In this document: piece by piece, positions 1 to 5,306 of the stretch | Layout: the number at the start of each line of letters is the position of its first letter | Numbering within the stretch: the stretch's first letter is position 1 | From: Clostridiales bacterium UBA6981 | GTDB taxonomy: Bacteria; Bacillota; Clostridia; Oscillospirales; Oscillospiraceae | Assembly (NCBI GenBank): GCA_002450075.1 | Contig: DJYJ01000028.1 | Span: forward strand, 1-5,306 | DNA length: 5,306 bases | Reading direction: 5' to 3' | The notes under the pieces: generated by a model | The model's input: only the letters and a program-made list of their open reading frames with translations | Database searches by the model: none | Told to the model about the DNA's origin: nothing | Made by a program: the position numbers and the translations under genes

Positions 1-17
1 CTACTACTCTATAATAC

Positions 18-23
18 AAGGAA
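18..23 (+). promoter_or_regulatory. Ribosome binding site of the GH3 gene
   Basis: AAGGAA lies 8 bases before the ATG at 32. It supports that start even though no in-frame stop occurs between the window edge and the ATG. Confidence 0.7.
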
Positions 24-31
24 CTTTCTCC

Positions 32-2125
32 ATGACGCGTGACCAGGCTAAAAAAAGAGCCGAGGAGCTCGTCGGACGCATGAGCGTCGAAGAGGCGGCC
101 TCACAGCTGCGCTTTGACGCGCCGGCCGTCGAGAGGCTGGGCATCCCGGCCTATAACTGGTGGAACGAGGGGCTGCACGGCCTCGCCCGCGGCGGAACGG
201 CGACGAGCTTTCCGCAGGCGATCGGCATGGCGGCGATGTTCGACGACGAACTGCTCACGCAGATCGCCGACGCCGTTTCCACCGAGGCACGAGCCAAATA
301 CAACGTCCTCTCATCCGAGGGGGATCGCGATATCTACCACGGGCTGACGCTGTGGTCGCCCAACATCAACATCTTCCGTGACCCGCGCTGGGGCCGCGGA
401 CACGAGACCTACGGCGAAGACCCGTATCTGACGGCGCGGCTGGGCTGCGCGTTCGTGCGCGGGCTGCAGGGCAAGGGAGAGACGCTGAAAACCGCCGCCT
501 GCGCCAAGCACTTTGCCGTCCACAGCGGGCCGGAGGCGCTGCGCCACAGCTTCAATGCCGTCGCCTCGCCGAAGGATATGGAAGAGACCTATCTGCCCGC
601 CTTCCGCGCCCTCGTGCGGGATGCGAAGGTCGAGGCCGTGATGGGCGCCTATAACCGCACGAACGGCGAGCCTTGCTGCGCGAGCGACGCACTGATGGGC
701 AAGCTGCGCGGCGAGTGGGGCTTTGAAGGCCATTTCGTCTCGGACTGCTGGGCGATCCGGGATTTCCACGAAAACCACAAGATCACCGCCGCACCGGTCG
801 AATCCGTCACAAAAGCGCTCAAGGCCGGCTGCGATCTCAACTGCGGCTGCACCTACCAGCACGTCATGAACGCCTATGCGCAGGGCATGATCACGGAAGA
901 GGACATCCGCCGCAGCGCGGTCCGTCTTTTCACGACGCGCTTCCTGCTGGGCATCCTCGGAGACGAGGGGAGCGAGTACGACGCCGTCCCCTATGAAACG
1001 ATCGAATGCGCCGGGCATCTCGCGCTTGCCCACCGCGCGGCGCTGCGCTCGTGCGTGCTGCTGAAAAACAGCGGCCTTCTGCCGCTCGATCCCGACAGCG
1101 GCGAGACGATCGCCGTGATCGGCCCGAACGCCAACAGCCGCCGCGCGCTCATCGGCAACTACCACGGCACGCCCTCACGCTATGTCACGGTGCTCGAGGG
1201 GATCCAGGATCTGCTGGGCGACAAGGGCCGCGTGCTTTACTCCGAGGGCTGCGCGCTGGGCGATAAGAGCGTGGAGCCGCTTGCTCAGCCGAACGACCGG
1301 CTCGCGGAAGCGACGGCGGTCGCCAAGCGGAGCGACAAGGTGATCCTTGTTCTCGGTCTCGACGAGACGCTCGAGGGTGAAGAGGGCGACACCGGCAACA
1401 GCTATTATTCCGGCGACAAGGGCGATCTGCTTCTGCCCGAGCCGCAGCGCATCCTGCTCGAACAGATACTCTCGATCGGCAAGCCGACGGTCGTGGTGCT
1501 GCTCGCGGGCAGCGCGATCGACCTCTCCGCGGCGCAGGAGCGCGCCGGCGCGATCCTGCTGGGCTGGTACCCCGGCGCCTGCGGCGGAAGAGCCGTGGCC
1601 GAGCTGCTGTTCGGACGGGAAGCCCCCTCCGGCAAGCTGCCGGTCAGCTTCTATACGAACAGCGCCCTTGACGAGATGCCCGCCTTTACGGATTATTCGA
1701 TGCAAAACCGCACTTACCGCTATTTCACGGGAACGCCTCTCTACCCCTTCGGCTATGGGCTAGGCTACAGCAAGTGCAGCCTGGAGCTGCTTGAGGCCGG
1801 GCGGGAGAGCGCCCGCGTCCGTGTCCGGAACGACGGCGGACGCGCGCAGGAGGAGGTCGTCGAGCTGTATCTGCGCGACGAGCGCTCGCCCCTCGCCCCG
1901 CCAAACGCTGTCCTCTGCGGCTTTTGCCGCGTCAGGCTGGAGGCGGGAGAGGAAAAGACCCTTTCCGTCGAAATCGATCCCCATGCCTTCACGGTCGTGA
2001 ACGAGCAGGGCGAGCGTATCCCGGGCAGCGGAATGTGGCGGCTGTACGCCGGCTTCGGTGCGCCGGACGCGCGCAGCGCGGAGCTCAGCGGCCAGAGGGT
2101 CTGCTCAATCCCTGTTACCGGCTGA
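32..2125 (+). CDS. Glycoside hydrolase family 3 enzyme, probable intracellular beta-xylosidase (or beta-glucosidase)
   Basis: A complete 697-residue GH3 enzyme that should remove beta-linked sugars from the non-reducing end of short oligosaccharides by a retaining mechanism. The N-terminal TIM-barrel-like domain (about 1-310) has the WWNEGLHG motif (43-50), PRWGRGHETYGEDP (118-131), the KH pair K159/H160, and VSDCW (236-240), where D238 is the expected nucleophile. The alpha/beta sandwich domain (about 335-550) carries GLDETLEGEEGD (442-453); E448 or E450 is the likely acid/base. The C-terminal part has YPFGYGLGYS (571-580) followed by a fibronectin type III-like domain (about 585-690). WWNEGLHG and DLNCG (268-272) resemble the beta-xylosidase branch, so xylosidase is favoured, but beta-glucosidase or a dual activity remains possible. 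No signal peptide is present, so it acts in the cytoplasm, probably on sugars imported by the downstream transporter. The start at 32 gives the usual GH3 opening (RAEELVGRMSVEEAASQL) and has an AAGGAA ribosome binding site, although the frame stays open to the window edge. Confidence 0.95.
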   Translation: MTRDQAKKRAEELVGRMSVEEAASQLRFDAPAVERLGIPAYNWWNEGLHGLARGGTATSFPQAIGMAAMFDDELLTQIADAVSTEARAKYNVLSSEGDRDIYHGLTLWSPNINIFRDPRWGRGHETYGEDPYLTARLGCAFVRGLQGKGETLKTAACAKHFAVHSGPEALRHSFNAVASPKDMEETYLPAFRALVRDAKVEAVMGAYNRTNGEPCCASDALMGKLRGEWGFEGHFVSDCWAIRDFHENHKITAAPVESVTKALKAGCDLNCGCTYQHVMNAYAQGMITEEDIRRSAVRLFTTRFLLGILGDEGSEYDAVPYETIECAGHLALAHRAALRSCVLLKNSGLLPLDPDSGETIAVIGPNANSRRALIGNYHGTPSRYVTVLEGIQDLLGDKGRVLYSEGCALGDKSVEPLAQPNDRLAEATAVAKRSDKVILVLGLDETLEGEEGDTGNSYYSGDKGDLLLPEPQRILLEQILSIGKPTVVVLLAGSAIDLSAAQERAGAILLGWYPGACGGRAVAELLFGREAPSGKLPVSFYTNSALDEMPAFTDYSMQNRTYRYFTGTPLYPFGYGLGYSKCSLELLEAGRESARVRVRNDGGRAQEEVVELYLRDERSPLAPPNAVLCGFCRVRLEAGEEKTLSVEIDPHAFTVVNEQGERIPGSGMWRLYAGFGAPDARSAELSGQRVCSIPVTG

Positions 2126-2175
2126 AAAGCCAGACACAACTCCCTTCGGAAAGACTTTGGCATGCCGGCGCCCTA

Positions 2176-2189
2176 CGCCTTCAAAGGCG
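2176..2189 (+). promoter_or_regulatory. Small GC-rich hairpin between the GH3 and binding-protein genes
   Basis: CGCCT and AGGCG pair around a TCAA loop. An outer helix is possible between GCGCC (2168-2172) and GGCGC (2199-2203). No T-run follows directly, so it is not a convincing terminator; the nearest T-rich bases (CTTT, 2217-2220) lie about 30 bases further on. It may be an mRNA processing or stability element, or simply chance in GC-rich DNA. Apart from this and the following A-rich leader, the 143-base spacer holds nothing I recognise. Confidence 0.35.
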
Positions 2190-2219
2190 GGAGGCTGCGG
2201 CGCGGGCAGGTCAGATCTT

Positions 2220-2225
2220 TATAAA
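2220..2225 (+). promoter_or_regulatory. Possible -10 element upstream of the binding-protein gene
   Basis: TATAAA sits in an abrupt A/T-rich stretch (about 2216-2255) inside otherwise GC-rich DNA, about 44 bases before the ATG at 2269, which would give a normal leader of roughly 37 bases. No -35-like hexamer is found 16-18 bases upstream and there is no extended -10 TG. It may therefore be only an A-rich, unstructured translation-enhancing leader. Confidence 0.22.
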
Positions 2226-2255
2226 AATGTCAGCAAAAAAACCAACATAAAAAAC

Positions 2256-2261
2256 AGGAGG
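2256..2261 (+). promoter_or_regulatory. Consensus ribosome binding site of the binding-protein gene
   Basis: A perfect AGGAGG lies 7 bases before the ATG at 2269, flanked by A-rich, unstructured sequence. This predicts strong translation, as expected for a binding protein needed in excess over its permeases. Confidence 0.9.
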
Positions 2262-2268
2262 AAAAAAC

Positions 2269-3573
2269 ATGAAAAAGCTTATCGCACTGATGATGGCTCT
2301 GGTCATGGTGTTCGCTCTCTGCGCCTGCGGCCAGCAGGCTGCTCCGGCTCCCGCCGCCGAGGCTCCCGCTGCCGAGGCTCCGGCCGCTGAGGCTCCCGCC
2401 GCCGATCAGACTGTTCTGACCATGTGGTGCATCGCCACCGAGTCCGATGCCAACCGCCCCGCCTACGAAGCGGCTATCGCCGCCTACGAGGCTGCTCACC
2501 CCGATGTCAAGATCGAGTGGGAAGCCTTTGAGAACGAATCCTACAAGACCAAGATCAAGGCCGCGATGAACGCCGGCACGGATCTGCCCGACATCTTCTT
2601 CACCTGGTCCGGCGCCTTCCTCGGCGACTTCGTTGATGCCGGCCGCGTCTACTGTGTGGATGAGGCCTACAAGCCCTTCGCCGATCAGCTGCCCGAAGTG
2701 ATGCTCTCCAACTCCACCTATGACGGCCACCACTATGCTATTCCCCTGACCTACAACATCGTCACCCTGTTTGCCAATATGGACCTGCTGGCCGAGGCCG
2801 GCTGGGACCATGTCCCCCAGACCTATGAGGATCTGACTGCCTGCTGCGACGCTCTGGTCGCCAAGGACATCGTCCCCTTCGGCTGCGCCGGCAAGGAGAC
2901 CTGGTGCGTCACCGAGTATCTGGAACCCATCATCCAGAAGACCATCGGCTATGAAGCCCTCAACGCCATCTTCTCCGGTTCCGCCACCTGGAACGATCCC
3001 GCTATCGCCACCGCTGTCGACACCTTCCAGGATATGATCAACAAGGGCTACTTCGATCCCAACGGCATGGCTCTCGGCAATGACGAGGTCAAGGCCAACT
3101 TCATCGCCGGCAAGACCGCTTTCTATCAGAACGGCTCCTGGAACTGCGGTGAGATCAATGACCAGGTCGCCAACGCCCAGGTCGCACTCTTCCCCGTCAT
3201 GGATTCCGCGAAGGCCACCTATAGCCAGGTCATCGGCGGCCCGTCCGACTCTCTCGCCGTGACAGCGAGCTCTCCCAACGCCGAGCTTGCCGCGCAGGCT
3301 GCCTTTGAACTGGGCAAGGAAATCTGCCACTACGGCTACCTGACCGGCTCCGGTCTGCCCGCATGGACTCCCGATTATGACACTTCCGATGTAAAGCCTC
3401 TGGTCGCCGCTGTTGCTGATATCGTTGCCGCCTCCGACGGCATGACGCTGTTCGGCGACACCGCCATGAGCGCGGAGCCCACAGGCACCTACCTCGACTA
3501 TGTCTCCCTCGTCTATGGCTGCGAAGTCGACGGCGCCGGCTTTGTCGACGGCCTGACCAAGGGTATCGGCTGA
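2269..3573 (+). CDS. Sugar ABC transporter substrate-binding lipoprotein (CUT1 type, family 1 solute-binding protein)
   Basis: A 434-residue extracellular lipoprotein that should capture an oligosaccharide and deliver it to the permease pair encoded downstream. A lipoprotein signal occupies residues 1-20: basic MKK, a hydrophobic core, then the lipobox L17-C18-A19-C20 with C20 as the lipidated residue. A flexible linker of three AAEAP repeats follows (29-43). The mature domain begins near 47 and has the family 1 layout: a first strand VLTMWCIA (49-56), PDIFFTWSG (107-115), VDAGRVY (122-128), YAIPLTYN (156-163), an aromatic GSWN (289-292) and VIGGPSDS (321-328). The PD-[FI]-F-x-W-G and VDAG pattern resembles xylobiose/oligosaccharide binders of the BxlE kind, which fits the GH3 neighbour, but the ligand is inferred. 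Codons strongly favour C-ending forms and CGC for arginine, unlike the flanking genes, suggesting high expression. Nine cysteines besides C20 are unusual for an exported protein and suit an anaerobe. Confidence 0.95.
   Translation: MKKLIALMMALVMVFALCACGQQAAPAPAAEAPAAEAPAAEAPAADQTVLTMWCIATESDANRPAYEAAIAAYEAAHPDVKIEWEAFENESYKTKIKAAMNAGTDLPDIFFTWSGAFLGDFVDAGRVYCVDEAYKPFADQLPEVMLSNSTYDGHHYAIPLTYNIVTLFANMDLLAEAGWDHVPQTYEDLTACCDALVAKDIVPFGCAGKETWCVTEYLEPIIQKTIGYEALNAIFSGSATWNDPAIATAVDTFQDMINKGYFDPNGMALGNDEVKANFIAGKTAFYQNGSWNCGEINDQVANAQVALFPVMDSAKATYSQVIGGPSDSLAVTASSPNAELAAQAAFELGKEICHYGYLTGSGLPAWTPDYDTSDVKPLVAAVADIVAASDGMTLFGDTAMSAEPTGTYLDYVSLVYGCEVDGAGFVDGLTKGIG
2353..2397 (+). repeat. Three in-frame 15-base repeats coding the AAEAP linker
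   Basis: Three consecutive units encode Ala-Ala-Glu-Ala-Pro (residues 29-43) and differ only at third codon positions (GCC/GCT, CCC/CCG). A partial fourth unit, GCCGCCGAT, follows. The segment forms the tether between the lipid anchor and the sugar-binding domain. Such repeats may vary in number by slippage or recombination, although the synonymous differences suggest this copy number is not freshly made. Confidence 0.85.
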
Positions 3574-3582
3574 TTTTTCTCA

Positions 3583-3611
3583 CACGGTGCGGGAAGATTT
3601 CCCGCACCGTG
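3583..3611 (+). promoter_or_regulatory. Perfect 13-bp inverted repeat just after the binding-protein gene
   Basis: CACGGTGCGGGAA (3583-3595) and TTCCCGCACCGTG (3599-3611) form a perfect 13-bp stem with a 3-base GAT loop, beginning 9 bases after the stop codon of the binding-protein gene. The T-run (TTTTT, 3574-3578) comes before the stem and not after it, and on the other strand the stem is followed by A's, so it is not a canonical intrinsic terminator on either strand. The likely role is protection of the upstream mRNA 3' end from exonucleases or partial attenuation, giving more binding protein than permease. This is a known layout in sugar transport operons such as malE-malF; its use here is inferred. 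Confidence 0.75.
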
Positions 3612-3612
3612 A

Positions 3613-3668
3613 CCGGAAAGCAAGGCGGCTTTCCCGGACCGTCCACGGCTCCGGGGAGGTCGCCTCCC
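3613..3668 (+). promoter_or_regulatory. Cluster of overlapping, mutually exclusive hairpins
   Basis: Two stems can form together: CCGG/AAAGC with GCTTT/CCGG (3613-3621 with 3628-3637, one bulged C), and GGGAGG with CCTCCC (3654-3659 with 3663-3668, loop TCG). A third stem competes with both: CCCGGA-CCG (3633-3641) with CGG-c-TCCGGG (3646-3655, one bulge). None is followed by a T-run. Alternative folds of this sort occur in leader or attenuator RNAs, but GC-rich DNA also makes them by chance. Confidence 0.4.
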
Positions 3669-3705
3669 TTGCAGATGCACCGATTGACCCGACAAGTCCG
3701 ACGCG

Positions 3706-3723
3706 CCTTCTCCGAACCGGAGA
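3706..3723 (+). promoter_or_regulatory. Hairpin whose left arm can also pair with the permease ribosome binding site
   Basis: TCTCCG (3709-3714) and CGGAGA (3718-3723) form a 6-bp stem with an AAC loop. The overlapping sequence CCTTCTC (3706-3712) is perfectly complementary to GAGAAGG (3773-3779), which contains the ribosome binding site of the first permease gene. The two pairings exclude each other, so the local hairpin would free the ribosome binding site. A regulatory role is inference. Confidence 0.35.
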
Positions 3724-3773
3724 GAACACAGCGACGGCACATTCCTTGATGCGACAACGGAATTCCCTATGAG

Positions 3774-3780
3774 AGAAGGA
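3774..3780 (+). promoter_or_regulatory. Ribosome binding site of the first permease gene
   Basis: AGAAGGA lies 8 bases before the ATG at 3789, a weaker match than the AGGAGG before the binding-protein gene. The overlapping GGAC-ACG-GTCC (3778-3788) could form a small 4-bp hairpin against the start codon. Confidence 0.7.
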
Positions 3781-3788
3781 CACGGTCC

Positions 3789-4667
3789 ATGAAAAAACTG
3801 TACAGCAACAAAGTTCATATCCTCGTATTCCTTTTGCCCGCGTTGATTCTCTTCTGCGGCGTATTGATTGCGCCCATCGGCGCCTCCGCCTATTACAGCC
3901 TTTTTGACTGGAACGGCATCGGGGCCAAGACCTTTATCGGCCTTTCCAATTATAAAGAGCTCTTCACCAGTAACGCTATCGGCTTTATGCGCGCGCTGCG
4001 CAACTCCCTGCTGCTTGCGGCACTGTCCGTGTTCCTGCAGCTGCCGCTGGCGCTCGCGCTTGCGCTTACGCTTGGGAAAAAAATCAAAGGCGAGCGCGCC
4101 TTTCTCTCGGTCTATTTCATGCCGGTCTTGATTTCGACTGTCGTCATCGGCCAGCTCTGGCTGAAGATCTACAATCCGGACTACGGCATTTTGAACGTGC
4201 TTCTGCGTGCCATCGGGCGAGAGGACTGGACCCGGATCTGGCTTGGCAATAAGAACACCGCGCTCTCTGCCGTCTTTGTTCCGACGCTGTGGCAATATGT
4301 CGGCTATCATATGCTGCTGCTCTATGCGGGCGTTAAAAGCGTGCCGCCGGAACTGCGTGAGGCCGCCATGCTCGACGGCGCCTCGGACGGGCAGATCAAC
4401 CGCTATATCGTTCTGCCTTACATCAAGCCCATCATCCGCATCAGCGTGATTTTCGCCGTCACCGGATCTCTGAAATCCTTCGACTTGATTTATGTTCTGA
4501 CGAACGGCGGGCCTCTCCACTCTACGGAGGTGCCGAGCACGCTGATGATCAGCATGCTGTTCCTGCGCAACCGCTACGGCATGGGCAGTACGATCGCCGT
4601 GCTGCTGATCGTGCTCTGCTTCGGCTTTGCGCTGCTCATCAATGCAATCTTCAGGGAGGAGGCGTGA
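3789..4667 (+). CDS. Sugar ABC transporter permease, first subunit (MalF/UgpA type)
   Basis: A complete 292-residue inner-membrane subunit of a CUT1 carbohydrate importer, at the usual length for compact members of this family. About six hydrophobic segments are visible, near residues 9-32, 72-94, 106-126, 160-181, 216-236 and 265-287. The cytoplasmic EAA loop, where the ATPase docks, is well conserved: EAAMLDGASDG (191-201) continuing to IVLPYIKP (207-214). The TNGGP motif (238-242) typical of MalF-like permeases is present. It should pair with the next gene product to form the channel and receive sugar from the lipoprotein encoded at 2269-3573. The 215-base structured spacer before it implies lower or separately controlled expression compared with the binding protein. 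Substrate cannot be read from the permease. Confidence 0.95.
   Translation: MKKLYSNKVHILVFLLPALILFCGVLIAPIGASAYYSLFDWNGIGAKTFIGLSNYKELFTSNAIGFMRALRNSLLLAALSVFLQLPLALALALTLGKKIKGERAFLSVYFMPVLISTVVIGQLWLKIYNPDYGILNVLLRAIGREDWTRIWLGNKNTALSAVFVPTLWQYVGYHMLLLYAGVKSVPPELREAAMLDGASDGQINRYIVLPYIKPIIRISVIFAVTGSLKSFDLIYVLTNGGPLHSTEVPSTLMISMLFLRNRYGMGSTIAVLLIVLCFGFALLINAIFREEA
4657..4662 (+). promoter_or_regulatory. Ribosome binding site of the second permease gene, inside the end of the first
   Basis: AGGAGG lies 6 bases before the ATG at 4669 and within the last codons of the first permease gene. It fixes the start of the second permease and indicates coupled translation. Confidence 0.85.
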
Positions 4668-4668
4668 C

Positions 4669-5306
4669 ATGAGAAACACCAGCAAGGGTGCGCGTATCGC
4701 CATCTATATCGGGCTTTTTCTGTGGATGATCATTAACCTTTTCCCGGTGTACTGGATGTTCACGTTCTCACTGAAGAACAATGCCGAGATCTTCGGTGAG
4801 AATGTCGTCGGCCTGCCGCGGAATTGGCTGTGGTCAAACTATACGAGCGCGCTGAATACCGGAAACATGGGCCGTTATTTTCTCAACAGCGCCATTGTCG
4901 CGACAGCCACGATCCTCATCACGCTTGTCGTTGCGCTCATGGCTACTTTCGCGCTGACGCGTCTGATCTGGAAGAGACGCAAAACACTCAACAAGTTCTT
5001 TATGCTTGGGCTCACGATCCCGATCCATGCCTCGATCGTGCCGGTTTATGTCACGCTCTCGCGCCTGCACCTGCTCAACACCTACTGGGCGCTGATCATC
5101 CCCTATTCTGCCTTTTCTCTGGCTATGGCGATCCTGGTCTGCACCGGCTTTATGAACGAGATCCCGCGCGAACTGGACGAGTCGGCGTGTATCGACGGCT
5201 GCAGCGTCTGGGGCATTTTCCTGCGGATCATTGTTCCGATGATGAAGCCCGCCGTGGCCACCGTGGGCATCTACACCTTCCTGCAGTGCTGGAACGAGCT
5301 GATGTT
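4669..5306 (+). CDS. Sugar ABC transporter permease, second subunit (MalG/UgpE type), 3' end missing
   Basis: The first 212 codons of a CUT1 permease, running off the window; family members are usually about 270-280 residues, so roughly 60-70 are missing. The start ATG is one base after the stop codon of the first permease and has its own AGGAGG. Translation begins MRNTSKGARIAIYIG, with hydrophobic segments near 10-33, 71-97, 109-130 and 137-160, and a fifth starting near 194. NLFPVYWMFTFSLK (23-36) is typical of MalG-like proteins. The EAA loop reads ELDESACIDGCS (168-179) to IIVPMMKP (187-194): E171 and G177 are kept, but the second position is Ser instead of Ala and LP is VP, which is common variation. 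It should form a heterodimer with the preceding permease. No ATPase gene is seen before the window ends. Confidence 0.93.
   Translation, partial: MRNTSKGARIAIYIGLFLWMIINLFPVYWMFTFSLKNNAEIFGENVVGLPRNWLWSNYTSALNTGNMGRYFLNSAIVATATILITLVVALMATFALTRLIWKRRKTLNKFFMLGLTIPIHASIVPVYVTLSRLHLLNTYWALIIPYSAFSLAMAILVCTGFMNEIPRELDESACIDGCSVWGIFLRIIVPMMKPAVATVGIYTFLQCWNELM

Noticed and set aside
311..1165. Antisense open frame of 284 codons opposite the GH3 gene
   Set aside because: It lies fully over conserved GH3 motifs and has a shadow-like composition rich in Ala, Arg and Val.
2126..2268. Intrinsic terminator or catabolite-repression operator between the GH3 and binding-protein genes
   Set aside because: The hairpin at 2176-2189 has no adjoining T-run, and no sequence close to the known cre consensus was found.
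2230..3330. Antisense open frame of 366 codons opposite the binding-protein gene
   Set aside because: Its Gly/Val/Ile/Asp-rich product is the reverse reading of the strongly biased C-ending codons of the real gene; no domain is recognisable.
3684..3689. TTGACC resembling a -35 hexamer in the spacer
   Set aside because: No -10-like sequence is found 16-18 bases downstream (CTTCTC/TTCTCC).
3675..3749. A 24-codon Arg-rich open frame starting ATG at 3675, a possible leader peptide
   Set aside because: The only GGAGG upstream (3655-3659) is 15 bases away, too far, and lies in a hairpin. The frame does overlap the possible switch region, so it was considered but not supported.
3587..3772. Open frame of 61 codons filling the spacer between binding protein and permease, starting at GTG
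   Set aside because: The GTG lies inside the 13-bp stem, there is no ribosome binding site before it, and the Arg/Ser/Thr-rich product resembles no protein I know.
3746..3773. Promoter-like TTGATG, 16 bases, TATGAG upstream of the first permease
   Set aside because: Both hexamers match at only 4 of 6 positions, and the start of transcription would fall on the ribosome binding site.
3769..3792. Seven-codon open frame (MREGHGP) whose stop overlaps the permease ATG
   Set aside because: It contains the permease ribosome binding site and has no good site of its own; such short frames arise often by chance.
3513..4703. Long antisense open frame of 396 codons opposite the first permease
   Set aside because: It covers a clear permease gene on the other strand, its predicted product is rich in Arg, Gln, His and Asp with no recognisable domain, and I see no ribosome binding site. 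It is the usual GC-rich shadow frame.

Overview
The window reads as a carbohydrate-uptake-and-cleavage locus from a GC-rich, anaerobic gut-type member of the Bacillota, most likely Clostridia (Oscillospiraceae/Ruminococcaceae-like). The taxonomic reasoning is indirect: strong AGGAGG-type ribosome binding sites, a short lipoprotein signal of the MKKL...LCACG kind followed by an Ala/Pro/Glu linker, a CUT1 sugar transporter with no ATPase beside it, many cysteines in an exported protein, and high G+C by eye. No marker gene is present, so the genus cannot be named.

Layout, all on the + strand: (1) 32-2125, a cytoplasmic glycoside hydrolase family 3 enzyme of the beta-xylosidase/beta-glucosidase type. 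(2) 2126-2268, a spacer with a small GC-rich hairpin and then an A-rich stretch leading into a consensus ribosome binding site. (3) 2269-3573, a sugar-binding lipoprotein. (4) 3574-3788, a 215-base spacer rich in inverted repeats, including a perfect 13-bp stem just after the lipoprotein stop codon. (5) 3789-4667, the first membrane permease (MalF/UgpA type). (6) 4669 to the window end, the second permease (MalG/UgpE type), starting one base after its partner's stop codon and cut off by the window edge.

The genes form a coherent set. The lipoprotein would capture a short oligosaccharide outside the cell and hand it to the two permeases. The GH3 enzyme, which has no signal peptide, would cleave non-reducing-end residues from the imported sugar in the cytoplasm. 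Sequence motifs favour xylo-oligosaccharides over gluco-oligosaccharides, but do not prove it. The ATPase is missing from the window and is probably a shared MsmX/MsmK-type protein encoded elsewhere, as is common for this transporter class in Bacillota.

The protein-coding content is ordinary. The parts that deserve a second look are non-coding. The spacer after the binding-protein gene carries a strong hairpin without a downstream T-run, a set of mutually exclusive stems, and a 7-base sequence complementary to the ribosome binding site of the first permease. Together these could explain the higher expression of binding protein than permease, or could form an RNA switch. I see no mobile element, tRNA, rRNA or CRISPR array.
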